A stretch of 64,000 bases of DNA from Streptacidiphilus sp041262525 (GCF_041262525.1 NZ_JBGCCK010000012.1:173928-237927); one strand, 5' to 3'; shown: positions 1-7,800, counted from the first letter of the stretch. Numbers and translations are program-made. The notes: generated from the letters alone by a model not told the origin.

Positions 1-307
1 TGAAGGCCACGACCGAGCGGATGTAGGTGGACAGCGCGCTGCGCGCATCCGTGCAGCCGGCCATCCGCTCGCCCATGAACGCGGCCATCTCCGCGTACAC
101 ATCGGCGATCAAGGCCTGGATCAGCTCGTCCTTGCCCGCGAAGTGGTACGAGATCAGCCGCGTACTGCTCAGCCCCGCCCGCTCGGCGATCCGCGCGAAC
201 GACGCCTGTCCGTAGCCGAGCTCGGCGATCGTCTCGATCGTCGCGCTCAGAATCTGCGCCCGCCGCGCATTGGCGGTGACGGAGCGCCTTTCGCCTTTTA
301 CTGGCAT
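1..307 (-). CDS. TetR/AcrR family transcriptional regulator (partial, C-terminus outside window)
   Basis: Only the N-terminal ~102 residues are in the window. They begin MPVKGERRSVTANARRAQIL and contain a TetR-type HTH: ATIETIAELGYGQASFARIA, then ERAGLSSTRLISYHFAGKDELI. TetR proteins are dimeric repressors released by small ligands; the ligand cannot be told from this part. The ATG at 307-305 is the first start in frame before the HTH. It lies inside a perfect 7-bp inverted repeat (296-315), which suggests autoregulation and leaves little room for a leader. The downstream partner, if any, is outside the window. Confidence 0.88.
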   Translation of the reverse strand, partial: MPVKGERRSVTANARRAQILSATIETIAELGYGQASFARIAERAGLSSTRLISYHFAGKDELIQALIADVYAEMAAFMGERMAGCTDARSALSTYIRSVVAF

Positions 308-315
308 GAGTAAAA
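296..315. promoter_or_regulatory. inverted repeat over the TetR start codon (candidate operator)
   Basis: TTTTACT (296-302) and AGTAAAA (309-315) are perfect complements flanking GGCATG, which contains the TetR start codon. A further GAGTAA copy lies at 328-333. A 20-bp dyad is the usual size for a TetR dimer site. Binding is inferred, not shown. Confidence 0.5.
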
Positions 316-348
316 AGTACGTCGCCCGAGTAACAAGCGCAAGCGATC

Positions 349-372
349 GCGCGCCGCCCGAGGGCGGCGCGC
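349..372 (-). terminator. GC-rich hairpin after the bL37 gene
   Basis: GCGCGCCGCCC (349-359) pairs perfectly with GGGCGGCGCGC (362-372) across a two-base loop. It starts two bases beyond the bL37 stop codon. There is no clear U-tract, as is common for streptomycete terminators. Confidence 0.6.
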
Positions 373-374
373 GC

Positions 375-449
375 CTACCTGCAGTTGGGTCGCTTGCCGT
401 GGTTCGCCTTGCGCCTACGCCACGCACGCTTACGGGTGCGTTTGGACAC
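375..449 (-). CDS. small basic 50S ribosomal protein bL37 (24 aa)
   Basis: GTG start at 449-447 follows a strong GGAGG (460-456) with a 6-base spacer, and the stop is TAG at 377-375. The 24-residue product starts SKRTRKRAWRRRKANHGKR and is almost entirely Arg/Lys. It carries the A-N-H-G-K-R-P-N ending that marks the actinobacterial bL37 proteins seen in mycobacterial ribosomes. It is too short for common ORF cut-offs. It begins 3 bases after the stop of the upstream quinone oxidoreductase, whose stop overlaps its Shine-Dalgarno region, so the two are probably co-transcribed. A GC hairpin follows directly. Confidence 0.85.
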   Translation of the reverse strand: MSKRTRKRAWRRRKANHGKRPNCR

Positions 450-452
450 GGT

Positions 453-1406
453 TCACCTCCGGGGGTCGAGCACCAGCTTCCCAGTCGTGGCCCGCGAGCG
501 CAGTGCCTCGTGCACAACTCGCGCGTCTGCCAAGGGATATGTGCCGCCGAGCTGGGGCACGAGGTCCCCGCTCGCGACCAGGTTCAGCAGCTCGGCCATG
601 GGCTGGGCGTGCAGCTCGGGGCGGCCCAGGGCGTGCATCAGCCAGAAGCCGACGACCGCGCGCGAGTGGCCCATCAGCGCGCCGGCGGTCAGCGGCTTCG
701 GCTCCGCGCGGGAGGCGAGGCCGTAAGTGACCAGGCGACCGAAGGGGGCGAGCGCCGCGAGGGAGGCGTCGAAGACCGGGCCGCCGGTCATCTCCAGGAC
801 GATGTCGACCTTCTTGCCGCCGTTCGCCTCGACCAGGCGGTCCTTGAGGCCCTCCGGGTCCGCGTCCACGGCCTCGTCCGCGCCGAGGGAGAGCGCCAGC
901 TCGCGCTTCTCCTTCGTCGACGCCGTCGCGATCACCCGGCCCGCGCCGAAGCGGCGCGCCAACTGCACGGCCAATGACCCCGTCCCGCCCGCTGCCGCGT
1001 GGACGACGACCGACTCGCCCGGCGCAAGGCGCGCCGAGGTCCGCAGCAGGTTCCAGGCCGTGAGGCCCTGGATGACCAGCGCCAGGGCCGCCGCGTCGGA
1101 GACCTCGTCCGGTACCTCGGTCGCCATCGGCGCCCAGGCGCAGGCGCGCTCGGCGTAGCCGCCGGTCGCCGTCAGTGCGACGACCCGTCGCCCGTCCGAG
1201 GCCCGGCCGACGACCTCACCGCCCGGGATCATCGGCAGGGAGCTGCTCGAGAGGTAGGAGTCCTCGACCGCGTGGGTGTCGGCGTAGTTCACGCCCGCGC
1301 CGTCCACCTCGATCAGCAGCTGGCCCGGTTGCGCCACCGGCTCGGGCACCTCTGCCAGCTGCAGGACCTCAGGTCCGCCGAACTCCGTGATCTGGATCGC
1401 CCTCAT
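453..1406 (-). CDS. zinc-binding-dehydrogenase-family NADPH:quinone oxidoreductase
   Basis: 317-residue MDR-superfamily protein. The N-terminal GroES-like half begins MRAIQITEFGGPEVLQ and includes IPGGEVVG near residue 60. The Rossmann half carries the nucleotide loop HAAAGGTGSLA near residues 136-146. The Cys/His zinc ligands of alcohol dehydrogenases are absent, as in quinone oxidoreductases, which reduce quinones or enones with NADPH. The start at 1406 is preceded by GGGAGC. An ORF extension to 1463 would run through the palindromic promoter and was rejected. The 36-bp palindrome upstream suggests ligand-induced de-repression by a TetR-type protein. Confidence 0.88.
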   Translation of the reverse strand: MRAIQITEFGGPEVLQLAEVPEPVAQPGQLLIEVDGAGVNYADTHAVEDSYLSSSSLPMIPGGEVVGRASDGRRVVALTATGGYAERACAWAPMATEVPDEVSDAAALALVIQGLTAWNLLRTSARLAPGESVVVHAAAGGTGSLAVQLARRFGAGRVIATASTKEKRELALSLGADEAVDADPEGLKDRLVEANGGKKVDIVLEMTGGPVFDASLAALAPFGRLVTYGLASRAEPKPLTAGALMGHSRAVVGFWLMHALGRPELHAQPMAELLNLVASGDLVPQLGGTYPLADARVVHEALRSRATTGKLVLDPRR

Positions 1407-1432
1407 CCGCGCTGCTCCCTGCCTACGACTAC

Positions 1433-1473
1433 AACCTACCGACGGGTATCTTGTGCACAACATACCCGTCGGT
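1433..1473 (-). promoter_or_regulatory. promoter and 36-bp palindromic operator of the quinone oxidoreductase
   Basis: ACCGACGGGTAT (1438-1449) pairs perfectly with ATACCCGTCGGT (1462-1473). Between them TTGTGCACAA (1451-1460) is itself a palindrome, with only one C:C mismatch per side, so nearly all 36 bases are symmetric. On the minus strand TTGTGC (1460-1455) and TAGGTT (1438-1433), 16 bases apart, form a plausible -35/-10 pair inside it. The TACC-N4-GGTA half sites are typical of TetR-family operators. Confidence 0.65.
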
Positions 1474-1484
1474 ATGCCCGCTGG

Positions 1485-3320
1485 CTACGGCACGGCCACG
1501 GTCGTCACCAGCTGCTGCTGGCGGTTGGCGGGGTTGCTGCCGTCGTCGTAGGTGGTGACAGAGGTCGTGTAGTCGACCTGCCCGGCGGCCGTGTTGCCGA
1601 AGTAGTCGCCGAGGAACGTCGGGTTGCCGGTCGCCGACTCGCTCGGCGAGTTGAGCTGGGGGTCGAAGGCGTGGGCGGACAGCCGGATGTTGCCGCCGAT
1701 CGGGGTGAGGGACGGGTTGTAGAACTGGATCGCGGTGTCCACGCAGTAGTTGGCCGCGCCGTACGGGGGCAGGACGCCGCCGTAGGCGGGGTTCGACCGG
1801 TCCAGTGCCAGCCCGGCAGCGGCGGCCTCGGCGGTGCCGGCGGTAGCGCAGCTCAGACGGCGGTCGTAGAAGGCGACGCTGACCGTGCCACTCGGCGCCG
1901 CGGTGAGGTTGGGCTGGAACTCGTCGACGGGCGTGGCGTTGTCGTTGACCTGGATCGGGGAGGACCAGCTCGCGCCGCCGTCGTAGGAGGCGGTGAGCAG
2001 CACGTTGCCGAAGCCCGTGCTGTAGTCCTCGTAGGCGACGTAGAGCGGGTAGTGGCCGTTCACCGCGACCGGTCCGGTGGTGAAGGTGTTCTCGATGCCG
2101 TCGCGGAAGGTCGTGTTGGCGTAGGTGCCGGGCGGCGGGGTGATGCCGTTCACGGCGATGCCGGTGGTCGACCAGCTCGCGCCGCCGTTTGTCGAGCCGT
2201 CGACGAAGACGGTGGCGTTGGCGTACCGGTGGGCCGGGTCGAAGTTGGTGACCGTGGTGTACACCGAGCCGTCCGGTGTCACGTGCGGCAGCAGGTAGGT
2301 GGCGCCGGTCGGGGTGCTCGGCGGCTCCGGCAGGGCCTCAGGCGCCGACCAGCCGGTGTGGGTGCCGTCCGGGCGGGCGTCGGCGTAGGAGACGTAGGGC
2401 ACCGGGGTGATGTTGTGGAAGTCCACCCACATCGCGTAGATGCGGTTGTAGTGCGGGCTCGCCGGGTTGTCGTCGATGGTGATCCACTGCTTGTCCGGGC
2501 CGTTGCCGATGCTGTCGTAGGTGGCGACGTAGTCGGGGTGGCCGCTGCGCGTGCTGATCCACTGGGCGGCCGTGGTCGAGCCGTGCGGGCGTACCGCCAC
2601 GCTGATCACCTCGGCCGGCACGGCCGGGTTGGCCTCCTGCGAGGTGCCGATGGAGTAGTCGTGGCTGCCGTCGGCCTTGTAGGTGAACTGGTACGGCAGG
2701 ATCAGCTCGTAGTAGTTGCCGTATCCGTCGAAGGCGCCGACCGGGTCGGTGTTGTCCGTCCAGCCCTCGTAGCCGGGGATGTGGCCGCTGACCGGCCAGC
2801 TCTTCCCGCCGTCGAAGGACTCGTAGAAGCCGAGCAGGTGGTTGTAGCCCTCGGGACTGGCCACCCACTTCGACGAACCGATCAGATGCTTCGGGTTGGT
2901 CGGGTCGACCCGGATGTCCGACTCGGAGTGGTCCTTGACCAGCATCGACGAGACGGCCGGGAATCCGGGGTTGCTGCCCAGCTGGGTGGCGTACGGTCCG
3001 GCCGCGCCGGTGTCCTCGCCGGTCGTCGCGCCCGGGCAGGCGGACTCGCCGCTGTAGCCGTCGTTCGGCCCGTAGTTCGCGGCGTAGGGGACCTCCGGCC
3101 GGTAGCAGCTGACCGCGCCGGCGGCGGAGGTGGCCAGGATGTCGGTGACGTGGTGCGCGCTCCCCGACGACGAGAACGCGCTGTCGCTCTGCAGGCCCTG
3201 CGGGACGATGCCGATGCCGGGATCAGGCGGGTTCGCGGCGGCCGAGGCGCTCGGTGGCGCGGTCAGGGCGAAGGCGAGCAGGGCGGGGACGGCGAGCAGG
3301 GCGAAGCGGCGTGACCTCAC
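1485..3320 (-). CDS. secreted BNR/Asp-box repeat protein (sialidase-superfamily fold)
   Basis: 611 residues with a Sec signal peptide (MRSRRFALLAVPALLAFALT, cleavage after about residue 28, ASA-type site). Three Asp-box motifs are visible: SFDGGKSW (~168-175), STNGGASW (~376-383) and SYDGGASW (~445-452). These mark a beta-propeller of the sialidase/exo-alpha-sialidase superfamily. I do not see the FRIP motif or arginine triad of true sialidases, so the enzymatic activity is unknown. The protein is probably extracellular. The gene stands alone, and its start codon is followed directly by the signal peptide. Confidence 0.8.
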   Translation of the reverse strand: MRSRRFALLAVPALLAFALTAPPSASAAANPPDPGIGIVPQGLQSDSAFSSSGSAHHVTDILATSAAGAVSCYRPEVPYAANYGPNDGYSGESACPGATTGEDTGAAGPYATQLGSNPGFPAVSSMLVKDHSESDIRVDPTNPKHLIGSSKWVASPEGYNHLLGFYESFDGGKSWPVSGHIPGYEGWTDNTDPVGAFDGYGNYYELILPYQFTYKADGSHDYSIGTSQEANPAVPAEVISVAVRPHGSTTAAQWISTRSGHPDYVATYDSIGNGPDKQWITIDDNPASPHYNRIYAMWVDFHNITPVPYVSYADARPDGTHTGWSAPEALPEPPSTPTGATYLLPHVTPDGSVYTTVTNFDPAHRYANATVFVDGSTNGGASWSTTGIAVNGITPPPGTYANTTFRDGIENTFTTGPVAVNGHYPLYVAYEDYSTGFGNVLLTASYDGGASWSSPIQVNDNATPVDEFQPNLTAAPSGTVSVAFYDRRLSCATAGTAEAAAAGLALDRSNPAYGGVLPPYGAANYCVDTAIQFYNPSLTPIGGNIRLSAHAFDPQLNSPSESATGNPTFLGDYFGNTAAGQVDYTTSVTTYDDGSNPANRQQQLVTTVAVP

Positions 3321-3468
3321 GGAACCTCCGGTTGGCGAATCCGAATCGACACGAGCAGCCAGGCTTCTGGCACCGGCAGGTTAGGCGCGTCCAGGCGGCC
3401 CCGCGGCGCCGGGCGTCAGAAACGACACAGGAATGGCATGAACGCGGACATGGACGCGGGCATGCCGA

Positions 3469-3499
3469 AGCCCCGGACCCTCGCCGTGGGTCCGGGGCT
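3469..3499 (-). terminator. strong hairpin after the 8-oxoguanine deaminase gene
   Basis: AGCCCCGGACCC (3469-3480) pairs perfectly with GGGTCCGGGGCT (3488-3499), and the stem can extend outward with GCCG/CGGC. It lies about 100 bases beyond the deaminase stop and separates it from the BNR protein gene. The rest of 3321-3598 has no gene I can support. Confidence 0.75.
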
Positions 3500-3570
3500 C
3501 GGCTTCCCGGCACGCGGGCGCGCCGGGAAGTCCGGGCAGCACACCGTCCCAGCGCGTGCCCGGAGTCTTT

Positions 3571-3585
3571 ACCAACTTGGTTGGT
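3571..3585. promoter_or_regulatory. orphan 15-bp inverted repeat ACCAAC-TTG-GTTGGT
   Basis: ACCAAC and GTTGGT are perfect complements around TTG. The site resembles a repressor operator, but it lies 14 bases past the deaminase stop, upstream of the terminator, and no start codon is near. Its role is unknown. Confidence 0.35.
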
Positions 3586-3598
3586 CTATGTGGTCGGC

Positions 3599-4981
3599 TC
3601 AGCCTCGTGAGGCGAGCTCCTTGGCCGCGTCGGCGCAGGCCTTGGCGATGCGGTCCTCGTTCACCGTGGTGAGGGTGCCGTTCTCGACCACCGCGCGGCC
3701 GTTGACCAGCAGCAGCGACAGCGGCGGCAGCGCGCCCATGGTGAGGGCCGCGACCGGGTCGGCGATCGACGAGTGCATGATGCCGTCGATCTTCCACAGC
3801 GCCAGGTCGGCCAGCTTGCCGACCTCCACCGAGCCGATCTCGGCCTGACGGCCCAGCACCCGCGCGCCGCCCATGGTGCCGAGGCGCAGCGCCTGGCGGC
3901 CGGTCAGGGCGTCCGGGCGGCCGTGCAGGCGGTTGATGAGCAGTGCGTTGCGCAGCTCGGTGCCGAGCTCGCCGGACTCGTTGGAGGCGGTGCCGTCCAC
4001 GCCGAGGCCGACCGGGACGCCGGCGGCGAGCATGTCGGGCACACGGGCGATGCCGGCCGCGAGGCGGGCGTTGGAGGAGGGGCAGTGGGCGACGCCGGTT
4101 CCGGTCTCCGCGAACTTCCTGATGTCGGAGTCGTTCATGTGGACGCAGTGCGCCATCCACACGTCCTCGCCGAGCCAGCCGACCGACTCGAAGTAGTCGG
4201 TCGGGCCCATGCCGAACAGCTCCTTGCAGAACTGCTCCTCCTCGGCCGTCTCCGAGCCGTGGGTGTGCAGCCGGACGCCTTTGCGGCGGGCCAGCTCGGC
4301 GGCCTCACGCATCAGGTCCGTGGTCACCGAGAACGGCGAACAGGGCGCGATCGCGACGTGCAGCATGGAGCCGAAGGAGGCGTCGTGCCACGTGTCCACG
4401 GCCGCCTCGGAGGCGATCAGGATGTCCTCGGTCTTCTCCACCGCGTGGTCCGGCGGCAGGCCGCCGTCGCTCTGGCCCCGGGACATCGAGCCGCGCAGCG
4501 CGGTGAAGCGCAGTCCGAGCTCGGAGACGGCCTCGATGGAGGCGCCCAGGATGTCGCCGCCGCCCTTCGGGAAGACGTAGTGATGGTCCGACGCCGTCGT
4601 ACACCCGGACTTGAGCAGCGCGGCGGCGCTGCCCTGGGAGGCGGCGTGGACGAGCTGGTCGTCGATCCGCGCCCAGGTCGGGTAGAGCGCGACCAGCCAG
4701 TCGAACAGGATGCTGTTCTGGGCCAGGCCACGGGTGATCCACTGGTAGAAGTGGTGGTGCGTGTTGACCAGGCCGGGGGTGATCAGGTGGCCCTCGGCGT
4801 TGATCCGGCGTACGACGTTGTCGAGCCACGCGGGGGCGGGGCCCTCGCCGACGGACTCGATGACGTTGCCGGCGATCACGACGTGGCCGCGCTTGTACTC
4901 GGTGTCCAGCGCGTCCACGGTGGCGATCGCGGCGTTCTCGATGACGATTCTTTCGACCACGCGGTCGCTGGGGTCGGTCAT
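3599..4981 (-). CDS. 8-oxoguanine deaminase / guanine-deaminase-like amidohydrolase
   Basis: 460-residue amidohydrolase-superfamily enzyme. Metal-site features are present: NTHHHF (~73-78), LHTHGSE (~238-244), AHCVHMND (~275-282) and the catalytic Asp of LGVDGTASNE (~327-336). The SDHHYVFPKG segment (~131-140) and location beside uricase favour 8-oxoguanine deaminase, which would hydrolyse 8-oxoguanine to urate and ammonia. Guanine deaminase or an s-triazine-hydrolase relative are alternatives. GAGGAG precedes the ATG. It lies 161 bases after the uricase gene on the same strand and could be read through from it or have its own promoter. It feeds urate into the adjacent uricase. Confidence 0.82.
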   Translation of the reverse strand: MTDPSDRVVERIVIENAAIATVDALDTEYKRGHVVIAGNVIESVGEGPAPAWLDNVVRRINAEGHLITPGLVNTHHHFYQWITRGLAQNSILFDWLVALYPTWARIDDQLVHAASQGSAAALLKSGCTTASDHHYVFPKGGGDILGASIEAVSELGLRFTALRGSMSRGQSDGGLPPDHAVEKTEDILIASEAAVDTWHDASFGSMLHVAIAPCSPFSVTTDLMREAAELARRKGVRLHTHGSETAEEEQFCKELFGMGPTDYFESVGWLGEDVWMAHCVHMNDSDIRKFAETGTGVAHCPSSNARLAAGIARVPDMLAAGVPVGLGVDGTASNESGELGTELRNALLINRLHGRPDALTGRQALRLGTMGGARVLGRQAEIGSVEVGKLADLALWKIDGIMHSSIADPVAALTMGALPPLSLLLVNGRAVVENGTLTTVNEDRIAKACADAAKELASRG

Positions 4982-5141
4982 CTCGTTCTCCTCGAAGGCG
5001 GTTCGGGAGGCGCAGCGGTGGCCGTCTTGCTGATGTTGCTGCCGCTGCGCTCTCGCCCTTGTCAGGGGTACCGCCGTCGGGTGCTGCTGCCCAGGGCGGG
5101 ACGGCGGGAGAATCCCTGGGGTACTGCCTCGAGGTTATGCG

Positions 5142-6056
5142 TCAGGCCACCGGAATGACGGGGGTGACACCCTCGCGGTGCACGGTTCCCTCGATCAGGC
5201 CGTACATCCTGTCCGCAGCGTAGTAGACCTCGTTGTTGTTCTCCATACCGAACGGCTCCAGATCCACCAGGAAGTGGTGCTTGTTCGGCATCTCCAGGCG
5301 GACCTCGTCCACCTCGGCGCGGTTGTTGAGCACGCGGGTGCCCATCGCGTAGAGGGTCTGCTGCAGGGAGTACGAGTAGGTCTCGGCGAAGGCCTCGAGC
5401 AGGTTCTTGCGGACCTGCTGGTAAGAGCGGTCCCAGTTGGGCTCGGGCTCGTTGTCGACGCCGGTGAAGCCGAACTTCCAGCGCGCGGTGACCTGGGTGG
5501 CGAGGATCCGGTCGTACGCCTCCTTGAGGGTGGTGTACTCGTCCTTGATGTAGCCCCAGAACTCCGAGTTGGTGGAGTTCATCACGGTCAGGTCCTTCAG
5601 GCCCGAGATGATCTGGAAGCCGGTGCCGTCGTAGACGATCTCGGACGTGCGCACCTCGGTGCCGCGGCGCACAAAGGAGTGGCCGATCTGCTCGCTGCCG
5701 ATGAAGCGGGCGTTGTTGTCGGGGATCGCGATGCGGTCCCAGACGTACTCCTCGACGCGGATCCGGGCGCGGTGGATCGGCGCGTTGTCGTCCACGAAGT
5801 GGCGGGCGAGGAGTATGCCGAAGTTCTCGGGCGACTGGATGCCGAACTTCTTGGCGTACGCGAACACGGTGTTCTTCGTCGTGTCCGTGGGCAGGCAGTT
5901 CGCGTTCGAGCCGGTGAGGTGGACGTCGTCCAGGTCGCCGGAGAGGGCGACGGAGACGTTCAGGTCCCGGATCTCGTGGCGGTTGCCGTTGCGGGTGATC
6001 CGTACGACGCGGTTCTCCGCCTTGCCGTACTGGTTCTGGCCGAGCACGTGGGCCAT
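5142..6056 (-). CDS. pucL: urate oxidase (uricase)
   Basis: 304-residue cofactor-free uricase. It oxidises urate with O2 to 5-hydroxyisourate and H2O2. The early lysine (YGKAENRV, K12) and the TDTTKNTVFAYAK segment (~57-69) supply the Lys-Thr dyad. The C-terminal uricase repeat carries LEMPNKHHFLVDL and ends near TVHREGVTPVIPVA. Full length for the family; the start codon is preceded by GAGGGAG. It begins 4 bases after the HIU hydrolase stop, so uraD, uraH and this gene form one operon. Its peroxide may be handled by the catalase at 15958. Confidence 0.96.
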   Translation of the reverse strand: MAHVLGQNQYGKAENRVVRITRNGNRHEIRDLNVSVALSGDLDDVHLTGSNANCLPTDTTKNTVFAYAKKFGIQSPENFGILLARHFVDDNAPIHRARIRVEEYVWDRIAIPDNNARFIGSEQIGHSFVRRGTEVRTSEIVYDGTGFQIISGLKDLTVMNSTNSEFWGYIKDEYTTLKEAYDRILATQVTARWKFGFTGVDNEPEPNWDRSYQQVRKNLLEAFAETYSYSLQQTLYAMGTRVLNNRAEVDEVRLEMPNKHHFLVDLEPFGMENNNEVYYAADRMYGLIEGTVHREGVTPVIPVA

Positions 6057-6060
6057 GGTC

Positions 6061-6375
6061 TTAGCTCCCTCGGTAGACGGAGTACCCGAACGGGTTGAGC
6101 AGCAGGGGTACGTGGTAGTGGGCTTGGGCCGGGTCGACGTCGAAGACGATGGAGACCTCGGGGAAGAACGCTCCGCCGGTGGTGAAGCGGAGCCGCAGCA
6201 CGGTGCCGGAGGCGAGGTCCGGGACCGGCAGGTCCTTGCAGCGGCCGTCGGCGTCGGTGGTGGAGGCCCCGAGGGCCTTCCACTCGCCGGCGACCTGCTG
6301 GGCCAGCTCGACCGGGAGGCCCTGGGCGGGCTTCCCGAGGCTGGTGTCCAGCACGTGGGTGGAGATGGAGGTCAT
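6061..6375 (-). CDS. uraH: 5-hydroxyisourate hydrolase (transthyretin-like)
   Basis: 104-residue transthyretin-related protein with the N-terminal STHVLDTSLGKPAQGLPV segment, whose His is in the active site, and the diagnostic C-terminal YRGS. It converts 5-hydroxyisourate to OHCU. The ATG is preceded by GAGGACG. It is the middle gene of the uraD-uraH-uricase operon; the order matches reaction steps 3, 2, 1. Tetrameric and cytosolic in the known family. Confidence 0.95.
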   Translation of the reverse strand: MTSISTHVLDTSLGKPAQGLPVELAQQVAGEWKALGASTTDADGRCKDLPVPDLASGTVLRLRFTTGGAFFPEVSIVFDVDPAQAHYHVPLLLNPFGYSVYRGS

Positions 6376-6433
6376 GTCGTCCTCGCGGTGTGGAGCGGTG
6401 CCGGCCCCTGTGGACCGGCGACGTGCGGGACCG

Positions 6434-6949
6434 TCAGCCCTCGTTCAGCAGACGGTCGATGCGGATGTCGTTGATCTTGCCGAGCTCGCCCCGCACGATC
6501 TCCCGCTCGGTGGCGGCGTCGTTGGGGTAGCGCTCGCCGATCGCGGCGAACATGGTCTCCGCGGTGCGGCCGGTGGCGCAGATCAGGAAGACGTGGCCGA
6601 ACTTCTCCTCGTAGGAGGCGTTCGCGGCGGCGAGCGCGTCCAGCAGCTCCTGCTGGGCGCCCGCGACACCGGCCTGCTCGCGCTCGGACGTGGCGTCGCC
6701 CGGCTTGGGCGTGCCGATCCGGGCGTGGCCGGCCATGGCGTCGAGGAGATCGGAGGCGCCCAGGGCGGCCATCGCGTTGGTGTTGGCGCTGTGGAAGGCG
6801 GCCTCGTCGCGGAAGGGGCGGGCGAGCCTGACCAGCTTCGCCCAGGTGGAGCTGGAGCAGATCTCCAGGAGGAGCGCGTCCAGCTCCCCGTCCTTGGCCG
6901 CGTTGACGCGGTCGAGCGAGGTGGTTGCCGGGGTGGCGGGTTGGGTCAC
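6434..6949 (-). CDS. uraD: 2-oxo-4-hydroxy-4-carboxy-5-ureidoimidazoline (OHCU) decarboxylase
   Basis: 171 residues. Conserved features are STWAKLVRLARPF (~34-46), the catalytic region GHARIG (~74-79, the family usually has GHPRIG, here Ala replaces Pro), and EKFGHVFLICATGR (~115-128). It decarboxylates OHCU stereospecifically to S-allantoin. I chose the GTG at 6949 because a perfect GGAGG (6960-6956) lies six bases upstream. The ORF extends to 7009, but that would run into the -10 element and operator. First gene of the operon, with an AllR-like operator on its -35. Confidence 0.94.
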   Translation of the reverse strand: MTQPATPATTSLDRVNAAKDGELDALLLEICSSSTWAKLVRLARPFRDEAAFHSANTNAMAALGASDLLDAMAGHARIGTPKPGDATSEREQAGVAGAQQELLDALAAANASYEEKFGHVFLICATGRTAETMFAAIGERYPNDAATEREIVRGELGKINDIRIDRLLNEG

Positions 6950-6979
6950 TCGTGACCTCCAAAAGTGGTTGCCACGAGA

Positions 6980-7021
6980 AACGTAGGAGCCGCCACCCCT
7001 GATCGTCAACAGTTTGTTGAA
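6980..7021 (-). promoter_or_regulatory. uraD operon promoter with AllR-like operator
   Basis: On the minus strand TTGACG (7009-7004), an 18-base spacer and TACGTT (6985-6980) form a sigma-70-type promoter. The inverted repeat TTCAAC-AAACT-GTTGAC (7021-7005, minus strand) overlaps the -35. The same element precedes the hyi and allB operons, so it is probably the site of the local IclR-type regulator. Confidence 0.72.
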
Positions 7022-7097
7022 GAAAACCTGTTCGCGTCGTTGATCGGCACTGCGTTGATCGGCACTGCGTTGCTCGGGGCTGTACCCGAAGGCCCGG

Positions 7098-7487
7098 TCA
7101 GGACGGTTGGTCCTGCTTTCCGGCCGCCTGCTGGCGGTTGAGGTAGTTGTACACGGTGAACCGGCTGACGCCGAGCGCCGCCGCCACTGTCTCGACCCCG
7201 TGCCGGACGGTGAACGCGCCGCGTTCCTCCAGTAGGGCGACGACGCGCTGCTTGCCGGCCCGGTCCAGCTCGGTGAGCTCGCCGCCGCCGAACTGACGCT
7301 TCACGTCGGCCAGCAGCCGGTCGAGCGCGCTCTCCAGGCCGGGCAGCCGCACGGCCACGGCCGGCGCGCCCTCCCATTCGAGCACGACGTCGTCCGGCCG
7401 GGTCTGCCCCAGGCCGACCGCGCTCGCGCCGACGGCGTCGAGCAGCGGCTTGATGGCTATCGCCAACGGGTGCTGTTCCTCGCTCAT
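7098..7487 (-). CDS. small helix-turn-helix protein (DauR-like HTH), putative regulator
   Basis: 129 residues. The C-terminal part (residues ~92-118: TVRHGVETVAAALGVSRFTV then YNYLNR) is a clear HTH resembling the HTH_22 domain of YheO/DauR proteins. The N-terminal ~85 residues include a short PAVAVRLPGLESALDRLLADV segment that is not a full PAS domain. Its ATG overlaps the stop of the upstream gene (ATGA), so the two are translationally coupled. It sits between the urate operon and the hyi-glxR-gcl operon, which suggests a role in purine or glyoxylate regulation; this is inference. Confidence 0.7.
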   Translation of the reverse strand: MSEEQHPLAIAIKPLLDAVGASAVGLGQTRPDDVVLEWEGAPAVAVRLPGLESALDRLLADVKRQFGGGELTELDRAGKQRVVALLEERGAFTVRHGVETVAAALGVSRFTVYNYLNRQQAAGKQDQPS

Positions 7488-7759
7488 CCCGCCCCCTCCC
7501 GATCGGCGATCGGCTCGCCGTCCTCACCCACCACGCTCACCTGGAGGGAGATCCGGGTGGCCCCGTGGGCCAAGGTCTCCCGCACCAGGCGGTCGATCGC
7601 TGCGAGCGTCTGCTCGGCCGTGCCCTCGGCGCTGGTGCCGAACGGCCCGACGTCGACGCTGAGCCCAGCCTCGTCGACCACACGCCTGGCTGTCTTCGCA
7701 TGTTCAGGGAAGCCGTCCAGTTCGAACGGCTCGGTCGTGAACTCCACCTTCAATCGCAC
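7484..7759 (-). CDS. MTH1187/YkoF-type thiamine-binding-fold protein
   Basis: 91 residues from a GTG at 7759; the ORF upstream would cross into the hyi promoter. The sequence RLKVEFTTEPFELDG, followed by VDVGPFGTSAEG and GATRISLQVSVVG, matches the pattern of the MTH1187 family (yL-GPmGT-iEG, then a closing beta-strand). Members have a ferredoxin-like fold that may bind thiamine or another small molecule. Here it is a start-stop overlap partner of the HTH gene and is divergent from hyi. A ligand-sensing partner for the HTH protein is an attractive but unproven idea. Confidence 0.6.
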   Translation of the reverse strand: MRLKVEFTTEPFELDGFPEHAKTARRVVDEAGLSVDVGPFGTSAEGTAEQTLAAIDRLVRETLAHGATRISLQVSVVGEDGEPIADREGAG

Positions 7760-7800
7760 GCCCGAAGCGTAACCGTGAAACGCGACTTGGGAACCCTCCC

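Noticed and set aside
999..3314. Plus-strand ORF of 771 aa opposite the BNR protein gene
   Set aside because: The translation is rich in Arg, Gly and Val with no domain. It is the antisense shadow of a well-supported secreted protein and reflects high GC.
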